NCBI GenBank assembly: GCA_025800145.1 | Contig: JAOXSH010000070.1 | Location: 1-50,649 of the forward strand | Length of the DNA stretch: 50,649 nt | DNA from: Cohaesibacter sp. | GTDB taxonomy: Bacteria; Pseudomonadota; Alphaproteobacteria; Rhizobiales; Cohaesibacteraceae | Direction: 5' to 3' | Shown here: positions 1 to 8,672 of the stretch, piece by piece | How the letters are laid out: each line of letters starts with the position of its first letter | Numbering within the stretch: the stretch's first letter is position 1 | Program-made: the position numbers and the translations under genes | The notes under the pieces: generated by a model | Told to the model about the DNA's origin: nothing | The model's database searches: none | What the model saw: only the letters and a program-made list of their open reading frames with translations

Positions 1-291
1 GCACTGGATATATCGCTCGCTGCGCTCTTCACCGATGATGGCCGTGTATTCTGCCATATAGGTTTTGGCTGCGTCGGCGAACGTCTTTTCAGATTTGATT
101 TCGCCCGAGCGGATTTTTCCACGTAATTCGAGATACCAGTCTTCGGCAAATTCTGAGGCAAGAGAGAGATCTTGCTGGCGTGAACTCACACGCCATTCCT
201 TGCCTTCATAGTCGGTGGAACATTGCCATGCTTTGCTGCGCGGGCGCTTATACAGCCGAACTTTCCCGCCTAGAATCGTATGCGCTTCCAT
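1..291 (-). CDS. Tyrosine recombinase / phage integrase, N-terminal part (runs off left edge)
   Basis: The reading frame starts at an ATG at 291 and stays open for 97 codons to the window edge. The product begins MEAHTILGGKVRLYKRPRSK and continues with WQCSTDYEGKEW, then a helical stretch (AEDWYLELRGKIRSGEI...KTFADAAKTYMAEY). This is the usual N-terminal arrangement of phage and island integrases: an arm-binding beta region followed by the SAM-like core-binding domain. The catalytic domain with the R-H-R-Y residues lies outside the window, so activity cannot be judged. The gene begins 88 bases from the 3' end of tRNA-Lys, the classic place for an island integrase. Family assignment is inferred from pattern and context. 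Confidence 0.72.
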   Translation of the reverse strand, partial: MEAHTILGGKVRLYKRPRSKAWQCSTDYEGKEWRVSSRQQDLSLASEFAEDWYLELRGKIRSGEIKSEKTFADAAKTYMAEYTAIIGEERSERYIQC

Positions 292-378
292 CACTCACAC
301 ACTCTAACAAAAAAATGTGTGTGTAGTGTGCGAGAGCGAATCCGCAAAATCAAGTGCTAGCTAACTATTTGGAAAAAT

Positions 379-454
379 TGGTGTGCCCGGAAGGATTCGA
401 ACCTTCGACCGTCCGATTAAAAGTCGGATGCTCTACCAGCTGAGCTACGGGCAC
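379..454 (-). tRNA. tRNA-Lys (anticodon UUU)
   Basis: Read on the minus strand, a 76-nt cloverleaf starts GTGCCCGTAGCTCAGCTGG. The acceptor stem GTGCCCG pairs with CGGGCAC, followed by discriminator A and a genome-encoded CCA (379-381). The D-arm, the anticodon loop CTTTTAA with TTT at 419-421, and the T-arm GGTTCGAATCC are all canonical. The 3' end faces the integrase gene, so it may have served as the attachment site of an integrated element lying to the left. A 7-bp inverted repeat, CTCACCA/TGGTGAG, lies at its 5' edge (454-472). Confidence 0.97.
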
Positions 455-820
455 TCACCAAGAACTGGTGAGCGCCCTTTTAAATGATTTTTCGATCCAG
501 TCAACCGATGAGTAAAATTTTTCGCATCTTTTTCTTGAAAAGTCCCCATAACAAACAAAAGACAAAGCCATGACCTATTTGGCCTTTGGCACGGAGCGGC
601 AAAATCACCGTCTTTGTCAGATTTGAACTTGATCAAGGAAAAAGACGGCCTTTCACACTATGAAACACACAGATTAGAGCCTGCGCCACTATTTCACAGG
701 CAAGTGAATGGCGTGTGCATCGCTCTCGTTATATATGTGTACCCGTAATGTACTTTGGGCCGTTTATGGCGGTCTTGTGACCAATAGCAAGAGAAAGAGA
801 AGAGGAGTGCAATAGCATTC
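455..820. other. Intergenic region, tRNA-Lys to ccdA
   Basis: I see no gene in these 366 bases. A short reading frame on the minus strand overlaps the tRNA and has no ribosome binding site or recognisable product. The right part must hold the ccdA promoter. A purine-rich Shine-Dalgarno stretch (AGAGAAGAGGAG) ends about 14 bases before the ccdA ATG, further away than ideal. Confidence 0.5.
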
Positions 821-1558
821 ATGGAAATTGATGTCTCAATCACAGGCGCTTTCATTGCAGGCCTTTTATCTTTTGTATCTCCTTGTGTTTTACCGCTTGT
901 GCCCCCTTATTTGTGTTATATGGCCGGGGTGTCGATGGATCAATTGACCGGCACTCAGGATGATAGAAAAGCTGCAAACCGGATTCTATTCTCCGCAATT
1001 GCCTTTGTTCTTGGCTTTAGTACCATTTTTGTCTTGCTGGGGGCGGGGGCTTCGGTAATCGGGCAATGGTTGAAGATCAATTCCGGCGTTTTAAATTATG
1101 TGGCCGGGGGCATCATCATGCTCATGGGGCTGCATTTTTTGGGGATTTTCCGCATCAATCTTCTCTATCGCGAAGCGCGCGTCAATATGCAAAAAAAGCC
1201 GGCGGGTCTTGTCGGGGCCTATTTGATTGGCTTGGCATTCGCTTTTGGCTGGACCCCATGCATCGGCCCAGTTCTGGGCACAATTTTGCTGGTTGCAGGC
1301 ATTGAAGAAAGTGTCCAGCAAGGCATGATTTTACTCACCGCTTATAGCTTGGGCCTTGGGGTGCCGTTCCTGTTGACCGCCGCTTTTGCAGGGCAAGCTA
1401 TTGGCGTCATGAACAAATTCAAACGGCATATGGGAATGATTGAAAAAGTCATGGGGGGCATGTTGGTCTTGACCGGCATCCTGTTCATTACAGGGCAAAT
1501 CCAAAATGCCGCTTTCTGGCTTCAGGAAATGCTGCCAGCACTGAACAATATTGGGTGA
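821..1558 (+). CDS. ccdA: Cytochrome c biogenesis protein CcdA (thiol:disulfide transmembrane carrier)
   Basis: The 245-residue membrane protein has about six hydrophobic segments. It carries the two CcdA half-motifs SPCVLPLVPP (Cys22) and WTPCIGPVLG (Cys147), the redox-active pair that moves reducing equivalents from cytoplasmic thioredoxin across the inner membrane. Length is normal for the short CcdA form that lacks the periplasmic DsbD domains. It would keep apocytochrome c haem-binding cysteines reduced, which fits a genome encoding NapB and NapC in this same window. It stands alone, convergent with the transporter gene that follows. Confidence 0.93.
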   Translation: MEIDVSITGAFIAGLLSFVSPCVLPLVPPYLCYMAGVSMDQLTGTQDDRKAANRILFSAIAFVLGFSTIFVLLGAGASVIGQWLKINSGVLNYVAGGIIMLMGLHFLGIFRINLLYREARVNMQKKPAGLVGAYLIGLAFAFGWTPCIGPVLGTILLVAGIEESVQQGMILLTAYSLGLGVPFLLTAAFAGQAIGVMNKFKRHMGMIEKVMGGMLVLTGILFITGQIQNAAFWLQEMLPALNNIG

Positions 1559-1560
1559 GA

Positions 1561-1586
1561 AAAGGGGCAATCATGGCCCCTTTAAA
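1561..1586. terminator. Bidirectional hairpin terminator between ccdA and the DMT gene
   Basis: AAAGGGGC at 1561-1568 pairs with GCCCCTTT at 1576-1583 across a short loop, in the 31-base gap between two convergent genes. The A/T ends give a short U-run on either strand. Confidence 0.7.
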
Positions 1587-1589
1587 ATA

Positions 1590-2588
1590 TCAGTTTTTGG
1601 AACGTATAAAACGCTCATAGGGTAGGGTCGCAAGGACCACACCAGACATGACCAAAACCAGCCCAACCATATGAAACGCCAGAAACTCTTCCTCTAAAAA
1701 GCCAACGGCTAACAAGACCCCGACAGGGGGAAGGAGATACATAAAAATACCAGCCGTCGACGGGCCCAGAATTTTGATGCCATATTGATAGCAAATGAAA
1801 GCAAGAACGCTGGACACAAATCCCAAACCCAAGAGGGAATACCATTGTTCCGCACGAGTGGGCCAAAAATCGGCATAGGAGGCTTCATAAAGCGCGAAAG
1901 GCACCATAATCAAAGCACCTGTAAAAGCGACCACTGAAAACATGCTAATGGTCGAAACTGGCTGCAAAACTCGCTTTTTGGATAAAACGGAATAAATCGC
2001 CCAGCCCAACGCGGCCATAACGAAGAGCAAATCGCCCGCATTGAAATTCAGCTTCAGAAAATGCGTCAAATGCCCTTTTGCGATGATGTAAAGAATACCG
2101 GCAATCGCCAAAAGAATGCCAATCACCTCTCGCCATGCAATCGGCCGCCCCCGGAATAGACGCTCCATCAGCAAAATCATGACAGGAGATGAAGTGTAAA
2201 TCAGCGTACCATTGGTCGCACTGGTATATTTCAAAGCAAAATAAACTCCCGCACCACAAATGCCAACGCTTAAAAAACCATTAAACGCAATCAGGCGCCA
2301 TTGATCGCGCAGCACAGCGCGCTGTTTCCAAATTCCGGCCCAAGCAAATGGCACGATCAGACAAAAAGCGATGGACCAGCGAAACAAAGACAAGGTGAAG
2401 GGCTCAATGCTTTTGACCGCAAGGCTTCCAATGATCAAATTGGATGAAAAGAAAACCGGGCTGAACAACAAAAGCCAATAGGCAAGCAGTCTGGATGACA
2501 AGGCAACGCTCACGAAAAAAGAGAAAGCTTCAAAATCGGAAAAAATCCGCCGCAAATTGCTTCTAAACGCGCCAGTATGAAGGGGCAA
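1590..2588 (-). CDS. DMT-family exporter (EamA domains)
   Basis: About ten membrane helices form two EamA repeats, with the typical pattern of a drug/metabolite transporter: an N-terminal PVFFSSNLIIGSLAV segment, then FSLFRWSIAF-like and WREVIGILLAIAGILYI segments, and a second repeat ending with LGPSTAGIFMYLLPPVGVLLAVGFLEE. Such proteins export amino acids or small metabolites; the substrate cannot be told from sequence. The start is uncertain. The longest frame opens with TTG at 2588 without a clear ribosome binding site, and a GTG about 25 codons further in, just before the first hydrophobic segment, is an alternative. Confidence 0.85.
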   Translation of the reverse strand: MPLHTGAFRSNLRRIFSDFEAFSFFVSVALSSRLLAYWLLLFSPVFFSSNLIIGSLAVKSIEPFTLSLFRWSIAFCLIVPFAWAGIWKQRAVLRDQWRLIAFNGFLSVGICGAGVYFALKYTSATNGTLIYTSSPVMILLMERLFRGRPIAWREVIGILLAIAGILYIIAKGHLTHFLKLNFNAGDLLFVMAALGWAIYSVLSKKRVLQPVSTISMFSVVAFTGALIMVPFALYEASYADFWPTRAEQWYSLLGLGFVSSVLAFICYQYGIKILGPSTAGIFMYLLPPVGVLLAVGFLEEEFLAFHMVGLVLVMSGVVLATLPYERFIRSKN

Positions 2589-2627
2589 CCCTATTATTAC
2601 GCAAGATGGAGCAGAATATCAGCTTTA

Positions 2628-2652
2628 AGAGCCTGGTTTAAAAGTCCTGAGC
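2628..2652. repeat. 25-nt dispersed motif, copy 1
   Basis: AGAGCCTGGTTTAAAAGTCC followed by TGAGC matches 22809-22833 with one mismatch in 25. It ends nine bases from the stop codon of the SPOR-like gene. Confidence 0.65.
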
Positions 2653-2661
2653 CAGAGAAAC

Positions 2662-3804
2662 TTACCGATTAAAGACCAGAGCTTGCCCTTGAAAGGGCGA
2701 AACCGAGCAATCATAGCCACTATTTTTCAAGCGCACACAAAGCGTCGCCGCTTCTGCTGCATTTTGTATCGGCCCTAGCAAAAGCTGGATCTGAATACGG
2801 TTTTGCGCTGCCTCAACAATTGAGGTCGCAGGGCGCAAATCGCCCACAAGCTGGTTCTGGCTGGCGCTGATTTCCTGCCATGCAGAGCGCAGCTCTGGCA
2901 AAGAAATGAACTGGCCGAGATTAAGCGCAAAACTGGTGCGGCTGGTTGGGCGAATTTGCGCCGGTGTCTGCACCACCTTGCTCACAGGCGACAGCGCCTT
3001 TGTATCAACTTTGCGAGGGTCATTAAAAGGCCGTGGTTTGGGGTGCAAGGGGTCTTGTGTCTTATCTTGCGACTGGGCTGTCGAGGATTGTGTGTCCAGA
3101 TTCAATGGTTGGCGTTTCAGGGTCATCCCCTCACGCTTTTCTACTGAAAAAGGATCAAAAGCCTGTTCAGCTCTTTGCGGCAGCTCTAAAGGACGAATGG
3201 AGCCTGTCGCTTCGGGATCGATAGGCAGTTCACCAGATAGAGCACTTTCAGAAGACAGGGGACTGTCTCCACGTTTTGGTAAGGGCACCACCCGAACCGA
3301 TCGATTGGTGGCAATTTCTTGTCGAAGTCGTCCTTCCATTTTCTCAAGATCAGCAACCCGATTGCGCAAGCGTCTATTCTCATCGCGTAAGCTTTGACTG
3401 TTATCCTGAAATTTCTCAACCTTTCGCTGCAGGTCGTTGAGTTGTTTGCTAAGTTTTGTCAGCAATTGCTGTTGATTTTCTTTTTCGGTAAACGGATTGA
3501 AGCTCTTGTTTTGATTTTGGTGCAAGTTCTCTTCAACCCGCTGTGAAAAAGACGGATTAGTAGAGGCTGTAGCGGGATCTTGCAGGGTGCCATTGGGGGA
3601 GCGAATGCTGCTTGTGACAAGCCTATCTGCTTGATTGGAAGGCGAATCAAGACGAGCCAGAGCATTTCTGTCTCCAGCTGCCCCCTCTGGGGGTATGTCA
3701 GGATCTGAAACCACCGTCAAAACAAGCAATAAGGTGACACCGGCCAAAAGGGCCCATCCTGCTATCATGCTTGCATCGAAAATGGCTTTGCCGCGCCGCG
3801 CCAT
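2662..3804 (-). CDS. Membrane-anchored coiled-coil protein with C-terminal SPOR-like domain
   Basis: The product is 380 residues with the ATG at 3804, chosen because GGAGG lies 8 bases upstream; a GTG 12 codons earlier lacks one. Order: a short cytoplasmic head (MARRGKAIFDAS), one transmembrane helix (AGWALLAGVTLLLVLTVV), a long polar region with a predicted coiled coil (KLSKQLNDLQRKVEKFQ...LRDENRRLRNRVADLEKMEGRL), a proline/serine-rich linker, and a final stretch of about 80 residues (IQIQLLLGPIQNAAEAATLC...DCSVSPFQGQALV) resembling a SPOR peptidoglycan-binding fold. This topology suggests an envelope or division-site protein, but I do not recognise the gene. It is divergent from glmU. Confidence 0.7.
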   Translation of the reverse strand: MARRGKAIFDASMIAGWALLAGVTLLLVLTVVSDPDIPPEGAAGDRNALARLDSPSNQADRLVTSSIRSPNGTLQDPATASTNPSFSQRVEENLHQNQNKSFNPFTEKENQQQLLTKLSKQLNDLQRKVEKFQDNSQSLRDENRRLRNRVADLEKMEGRLRQEIATNRSVRVVPLPKRGDSPLSSESALSGELPIDPEATGSIRPLELPQRAEQAFDPFSVEKREGMTLKRQPLNLDTQSSTAQSQDKTQDPLHPKPRPFNDPRKVDTKALSPVSKVVQTPAQIRPTSRTSFALNLGQFISLPELRSAWQEISASQNQLVGDLRPATSIVEAAQNRIQIQLLLGPIQNAAEAATLCVRLKNSGYDCSVSPFQGQALVFNR

Positions 3805-3971
3805 TTCATTTGCCTCCAAAACGCGAATCTGGTGAGTCACGTTTCATTAAGCAAAGTCTTTTTTTTCGCTCCTCGCAAGGGGGCTTCTTATTTCTACAGC
3901 AATTCTTCATTAGTGAAACTTATATAATGAGACATCGGGATATGGTTCTGACATCTATCAGGAGACGGTTA

Positions 3972-5312
3972 ATGACGCAGCGCACATGCCAAGCGATTAT
4001 TCTGGCAGCGGGTCAGGGGACACGCATGAAATCCAGCAAACCAAAGGTTTTGCATCAAGTTGCCCATTTGCCCATGGTCTCGCATGTGGCAAAAGCTGCC
4101 CTTGAATCAGGCTGTCAGAAACTGTCTTTGGTTGTGGGCCCTGATATGGAAGAGGTTCTGCAAGCGGTGCAAGCCATCCACAAAAATGTTCAGTCTCATC
4201 AACAAATTGAACGCTTGGGAACAGCCCACGCGGTTTTGGCTGCACAAGACGATCTGCGCGTGCCTATGGATGATGTCATTGTCCTCTATGGCGATACCCC
4301 CTTGATACAAGAACAAACCATTACCCAGATGCGAGATGCCCTTGCCAAAGGCGCTGACATTGCGGTTCTTGGCTTTCGCACAGACAATCCCGCACCTTAT
4401 GGCCGCTTGTTGGAAGAAAATGGACAATTGGTCGCCATTCGAGAGGCGAAAGACGCCAGTGAAGACGAGAAAAAGATTAATTTCTGCAATGCTGGTATCA
4501 TGGCCTTTGCAGGCAAATCCATGCTGGATTTGCTACAGAAAATCGATAACAAAAATGCCCAGCAAGAATATTATCTGACAGATGCGGTGGAATTGGCCAA
4601 TCAAGCGGGCTTGAGCGTCGTTGCCCTGGAAGCTGACGAGGCCGAAGTGCAAGGTGTGAACAGCCGACAGGAATTGGCTAGCGTCGAAGCAACCTTTCAA
4701 AGCCATGCTCGCCTCAAGGCCATGACTGAGGGAGCAACATTGTCAGACCCGCAAACCGTCTATTTTGCCCATGACACCCAAATTGGGCGGGATGTGCTTA
4801 TCGAGCAAAATGTTGTCTTTGGACCGGGTGTGCAGGTGGCTGACAATGCCACAATCCGAGCTTTCTCCCATCTGGAAGGAGCAAGGGTGGCAAGCTATTG
4901 TGTGATTGGTCCTTATGCACGTCTGCGTCCGGGTGCCTTTATCGAAGAAAAAGCCAAAATTGGCAATTTCTGTGAGGTAAAAAAAGCCGTTGTCGACAAG
5001 GGGGCCAAGGTCAATCACCTTAGCTATATTGGCGATGCACATGTCGGCGAAAAAGCCAATATTGGCGCGGGCACAATCACGTGCAATTATGATGGCTTTA
5101 ACAAATTCAAGACAGAAATTGGCGCTGGCGCTTTCATCGGCTCCAACTCTGCGCTTGTCGCTCCTGTAATCATCGAAGAGGGCGCAATTGTGGGTGCAGG
5201 AAGCGTGATTACCAAAACGGCAAAAGCAAACTCGCTGACCCTGACAAGGGCCAAACAAATGAGCCTTGCCAATTGGGCCGCCAACTTTAGAGAAAAGAAT
5301 TCAAAGTCTTAG
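3972..5312 (+). CDS. glmU: Bifunctional GlmU: glucosamine-1-P acetyltransferase / UDP-GlcNAc pyrophosphorylase
   Basis: GlmU makes UDP-N-acetylglucosamine for peptidoglycan and lipopolysaccharide. The 446-residue product opens with the nucleotidyltransferase loop LAAGQGTRMKSSKPKVLH (residues 11-28), then YGDTPLI and FCNAGIM. From about residue 245 it becomes a left-handed beta-helix of hexapeptide repeats ending with the acetyltransferase region (RLRPGAFIEEKAKIGNFCEVKKA, NYDGFNKFKTEIG). The ATG at 3972 is preferred because AGGAG lies 7 bases upstream and it places the nucleotide loop at the normal distance; the frame is open further upstream but without such signals. It is followed by glmS, the enzyme that makes its precursor. 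Confidence 0.96.
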   Translation: MTQRTCQAIILAAGQGTRMKSSKPKVLHQVAHLPMVSHVAKAALESGCQKLSLVVGPDMEEVLQAVQAIHKNVQSHQQIERLGTAHAVLAAQDDLRVPMDDVIVLYGDTPLIQEQTITQMRDALAKGADIAVLGFRTDNPAPYGRLLEENGQLVAIREAKDASEDEKKINFCNAGIMAFAGKSMLDLLQKIDNKNAQQEYYLTDAVELANQAGLSVVALEADEAEVQGVNSRQELASVEATFQSHARLKAMTEGATLSDPQTVYFAHDTQIGRDVLIEQNVVFGPGVQVADNATIRAFSHLEGARVASYCVIGPYARLRPGAFIEEKAKIGNFCEVKKAVVDKGAKVNHLSYIGDAHVGEKANIGAGTITCNYDGFNKFKTEIGAGAFIGSNSALVAPVIIEEGAIVGAGSVITKTAKANSLTLTRAKQMSLANWAANFREKNSKS

Positions 5313-5432
5313 GAGCAGGATGAGAGGCCGATTGTTATAAAATGCAATCTGAATTGATTTCCTCTTGTCAAGTTTTCGGTCTAGATGTCTGAAAATACGC
5401 AATTTTTTAGGACGAAATAATAGAGATAGATT

Positions 5433-7259
5433 ATGTGTGGAATTGTTGGAATTTTGGGCAATATGGAAGTCGCGCCGCTACTGGTGGATGCCCTCAAACG
5501 TCTGGAATATCGTGGATATGATTCAGCCGGTGTTGCCACTCTGGATGATGGAAAATTGGACCGTCGCAGAGCTGCGGGCAAATTGCGTAATCTGGAATTG
5601 ATGCTCAATGACAATCCGCTACCCGGCACAATTGGCATTGGTCACACCCGCTGGGCAACCCACGGCGTTCCAAACGAGACCAATGCCCACCCGCACAAAG
5701 CTGGTAATATTGCCGCTGTTCATAACGGCATTATCGAAAATTTTCGCGAATTGCGGCACTCTCTTTCGCAAAATGGCCATCAATTTGAATCAGAAACCGA
5801 TTCAGAGACCATTGTTCACCTGATCAAGAGGGAAATGGACAAAGGCGCAAGCCCCATGAAAGCTGTTTCTCAAATCCTGAAGCTTCTTAAAGGCGCATTT
5901 TCGCTGGCCATAATTTTTGGCGGCGAAGAGAATCTGATGATCGGCGCCCGCCGTGGCTCTCCGCTGGCTGTTGGCCATGGCGAGGGAGAAATGTTTCTCG
6001 GCTCAGATGCCTTCGCGCTCGCGCCTTTCACAGACAAAATTACCTATTTGGAAGATGGAGACTGGGCTGTTCTGTCTCGCTCTTCCATCACCATTTTTGA
6101 TGAACAGGATCAGCAAGTAGAGCGTCCGCAAACCATTGCCATGGCGTCAGCTCAAGTCAGCAGCAAAGGCAATTATAAACATTTCATGGAAAAGGAAATG
6201 CATGAACAGGCCGAAGTTGTTCAGCATACCTTATCCAATTATGTCAATTTTGCTGCGGGATCTATCCGCTTAAAAACTCAACTGCCCTTTGATTTCAAAA
6301 CTCTCAGCCGCATCACGATCTGCGCTTGTGGAACCGCCTATATTGCTGGCCTGATAGCCAAATATTGGTTTGAACGCTATGCCCGCATTCCGGTCGATAT
6401 TGATGTCGCATCCGAATTTCGCTATCGGGAGGCCCCAATGGAAGAGGGGGGGTTATCTCTCTTTATCTCCCAGTCAGGCGAGACCGCAGATACGCTGGCT
6501 TCTTTACGCTATTGCCGTTCGCAAGGCCAACATATTGCGTCCATCGTCAACGTACAGGAAAGCACCATCGCGCGCGAAAGCGATGCCATTTTCCCAACGA
6601 TTGCAGGGCCAGAAATTGGCGTTGCTTCAACCAAGGCCTTTACCTGCCAATTGGCTGTTCTTTTATCTCTCGTCATTTTGGCTGCCCGCGAGCGAGGCAA
6701 AATTTCAGATGAGCAAGAACAGGACCTGGTTGAGACCTTAAGTGAAATTCCAAAATTTATCCGCAAGGCTTTAAAACAGTCAGAGCCAATCATGGCAATT
6801 GCCCGGCGCTTGTCGAAAGTCGACAATATCCTCTATTTAGGGCGCGGAACGAATTTCCCAATGGCTTTGGAAGGGGCACTGAAACTAAAAGAGCTTTCCT
6901 ATATCCATGCCGAGGCCTATGCCGCGGGGGAATTGAAACATGGCCCCATTGCCCTGATTGATGAAAGTATGCCTGTGGTGGTGATTGCGCCTTTCGATGC
7001 ATCTTACGAAAAAACAGTCTCTAATATGCAGGAAGTGGCCGCCCGCGATGGTCAAATCATCCTGATCACCGACGAGGAAGGGGCCAAGCATAATAGTCTC
7101 GAAGAGTGTGAGACCATCATCATGCCCAAAGTTCCAGAGGCCATCAGTCCCATCGTCTATGCCTTGCCGGTGCAATTGCTGGCCTATCATACGGCAGATT
7201 TCATGGGAACAGACGTAGATCAGCCGCGCAATTTGGCAAAATCGGTAACAGTTGAATAA
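5433..7259 (+). CDS. glmS: Glutamine--fructose-6-phosphate aminotransferase (isomerizing)
   Basis: GlmS converts fructose-6-phosphate and glutamine to glucosamine-6-phosphate, the entry step to amino-sugar synthesis. The 608-residue product starts MCGIVGILG, so Cys2 becomes the N-terminal nucleophile of the glutaminase domain (HTRWATHGVPNETNAHPH, HNGIIENF follow). Two SIS sugar-isomerase domains follow (CGTAYIAGLIAKYW, SQSGETADT; LGRGTNFPMALEGALKLKE), and the end DQPRNLAKSVTVE is the conserved C-terminus that closes the active site. It lies 120 bases after glmU in the same direction, so the two probably share a transcript. No ribozyme-like leader is apparent. Confidence 0.97.
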   Translation: MCGIVGILGNMEVAPLLVDALKRLEYRGYDSAGVATLDDGKLDRRRAAGKLRNLELMLNDNPLPGTIGIGHTRWATHGVPNETNAHPHKAGNIAAVHNGIIENFRELRHSLSQNGHQFESETDSETIVHLIKREMDKGASPMKAVSQILKLLKGAFSLAIIFGGEENLMIGARRGSPLAVGHGEGEMFLGSDAFALAPFTDKITYLEDGDWAVLSRSSITIFDEQDQQVERPQTIAMASAQVSSKGNYKHFMEKEMHEQAEVVQHTLSNYVNFAAGSIRLKTQLPFDFKTLSRITICACGTAYIAGLIAKYWFERYARIPVDIDVASEFRYREAPMEEGGLSLFISQSGETADTLASLRYCRSQGQHIASIVNVQESTIARESDAIFPTIAGPEIGVASTKAFTCQLAVLLSLVILAARERGKISDEQEQDLVETLSEIPKFIRKALKQSEPIMAIARRLSKVDNILYLGRGTNFPMALEGALKLKELSYIHAEAYAAGELKHGPIALIDESMPVVVIAPFDASYEKTVSNMQEVAARDGQIILITDEEGAKHNSLEECETIIMPKVPEAISPIVYALPVQLLAYHTADFMGTDVDQPRNLAKSVTVE

Positions 7260-7283
7260 AGCCGGTAACAATCTTTGAAAAAC

Positions 7284-7315
7284 AGCCTCTGCCCATTATC
7301 AGCAGGGGCTTTTTA
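7284..7315 (+). terminator. Rho-independent terminator after glmS
   Basis: AGCCTCTGC (7284-7292) pairs with GCAGGGGCT (7302-7310), a 9-bp stem with one G-U pair, followed directly by a run of five T. It lies 25 bases after the glmS stop codon. Confidence 0.88.
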
Positions 7316-7330
7316 CACTCTTTGGGTCCT

Positions 7331-7711
7331 TCACTGATCTGTCGGTCCCTCAGGCCGTGAGCCAACATACCAAGCGCTATAGAGAAAAAAGGCCATAACA
7401 GGCAGTAATAGATACCAATCCGGCTTTGCAAAATAAAGAAAACTCATAAATCCAAAAGCCATGCCACCAAAAGCGGTATATTTGGCCTTTCGGGGAATAG
7501 CCTGGTGATCGCGCCATGCAACGACCGGGGGACCAAACAGAGGATGGTTTAAAATCCATGCCTCTAATCTTGGCGAGGAACGCGCAAAGCAAAAAGCCGC
7601 TGCCATGAAAAAAATGGTCGAGGGCATAACAGGCAAAAAGGCCCCAATGATCCCGACGCCGCTCATGACCAATCCCAGCGTTAGATACAGGCCGCGTTCC
7701 AATTGTTTCAT
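7331..7711 (-). CDS. DUF454 (YbaN-like) small inner-membrane protein
   Basis: The 126-residue protein has three to four hydrophobic segments and the family signature GAFLPVMPSTIFFMAAAFCFARSSPRLEAWILNHPLFGP...AIPRKAK, typical of DUF454. The ATG at 7711 has AGGAG 6-7 bases upstream. No reaction is established for the family. The gene is convergent with glmS and stands alone. Confidence 0.88.
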   Translation of the reverse strand: MKQLERGLYLTLGLVMSGVGIIGAFLPVMPSTIFFMAAAFCFARSSPRLEAWILNHPLFGPPVVAWRDHQAIPRKAKYTAFGGMAFGFMSFLYFAKPDWYLLLPVMAFFLYSAWYVGSRPEGPTDQ

Positions 7712-7914
7712 GCTGATCTCCTCATGCCAAAAGGGTCAGGCCAGCCCATTAAAATAGGATTTTGGCGATAGTCTCTTCATTATAAGACGTAAAAAGAAGG
7801 CGAGAAGAGGATATTGCCTTCTTTTCACCAGCATGATGACGCACTATCTGTTAAAGACAGAATGACAAGACATTTGATAACAGATCAAAGCACCGATCAA
7901 GAACAGAGGCGAGC

Positions 7915-8652
7915 ATGAAAAAGCACAAAAGCCACGAGGTCAATGAGAGAACTCGCCTGACTTTCGGCGCCCGCGTGCGAAATTACTTTTTTACGGGTCT
8001 TGTGATCACAGCGCCTATTGGCATTACCATTTTCATTTCATGGTCTTTCATTCAATGGGTCGATGGATGGGTCAAACCCTATATTCCGAGCATGTATAAC
8101 CCGGATAATTATCTGCCATTCTCAGTACCGGGCGTTGGTTTGATTTTCTCGCTGATCATCATCACGCTTCTGGGCTTCTTGACAGCCAATTTCGTTGGCC
8201 GCTCTTTCATCTCCTTTGGAGAGGTGATGCTGGGGCGCATGCCTTTGGTGCGCAATCTTTATCGGGCGTTGAAACAGATTTTTGAAACAGCCCTGTCCCA
8301 AAAGGGGCAGACTTTTACCAAAGCCGCTGTGGTGGAATATCCGCGTAGAGGCATTTGGGCACTTGCTTTTGTTGCGACCGATACAACAGGCGAGGTGGAG
8401 CACAGAATAGCGCAAAGAACACCAGAAGACTCAAAAGATGGCCATTTGAGCGTCTTCTTGCCCACCACGCCCAATCCAACCTCGGGCTTCTTGTTGATCG
8501 TCCCGCGCAAAGACGTGATCCTGCTGGACATGTCGGTCGAAGATGCTGCCAAATTGGTGATTTCAGCCGGACTTGTCAGCCCTGATTTCGTCAAGAAAAA
8601 TGTCGCACATGAGGATAAGGAAAAAGCCCAGACAATGTTGGAAGAGGCTTGA
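7915..8652 (+). CDS. DUF502 family membrane protein
   Basis: The 245-residue protein has two membrane helices near the N-terminus (about residues 25-45 and 68-92), joined by a short loop, then a soluble C-terminal domain. The stretches NYFFTGLVITAPIGITIFI, PLVRNLYRALKQIFE and VFLPTTPNPTSGFLLIVP are characteristic of DUF502. Function is not established; members are often described as putative transporters. The end of the gene lies inside the hairpin that separates it from the convergent recG. Confidence 0.88.
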   Translation: MKKHKSHEVNERTRLTFGARVRNYFFTGLVITAPIGITIFISWSFIQWVDGWVKPYIPSMYNPDNYLPFSVPGVGLIFSLIIITLLGFLTANFVGRSFISFGEVMLGRMPLVRNLYRALKQIFETALSQKGQTFTKAAVVEYPRRGIWALAFVATDTTGEVEHRIAQRTPEDSKDGHLSVFLPTTPNPTSGFLLIVPRKDVILLDMSVEDAAKLVISAGLVSPDFVKKNVAHEDKEKAQTMLEEA

Positions 8653-8665
8653 TCTAGCCTCTTTA
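8642..8665. terminator. Hairpin between DUF502 gene and recG
   Basis: AAGAGGCT (8642-8649) and AGCCTCTT (8656-8663) form a perfect 8-bp stem with a 6-base loop that contains the stop codon of the plus-strand gene. It lies between two convergent genes only 20 bases apart. The T-run is short, so efficiency is uncertain. Confidence 0.55.
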
Positions 8666-8672
8666 GGCTGTC

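Noticed and set aside
445-636. Short minus-strand frame of 63 codons
   Set aside because: It runs into the tRNA-Lys gene, has no ribosome binding site and no recognisable protein features.
5313-5432. Possible glmS ribozyme or other leader RNA
   Set aside because: The gap is short and A/T-rich, without the pseudoknot sequences of the glmS ribozyme, which is known from Gram-positive bacteria.
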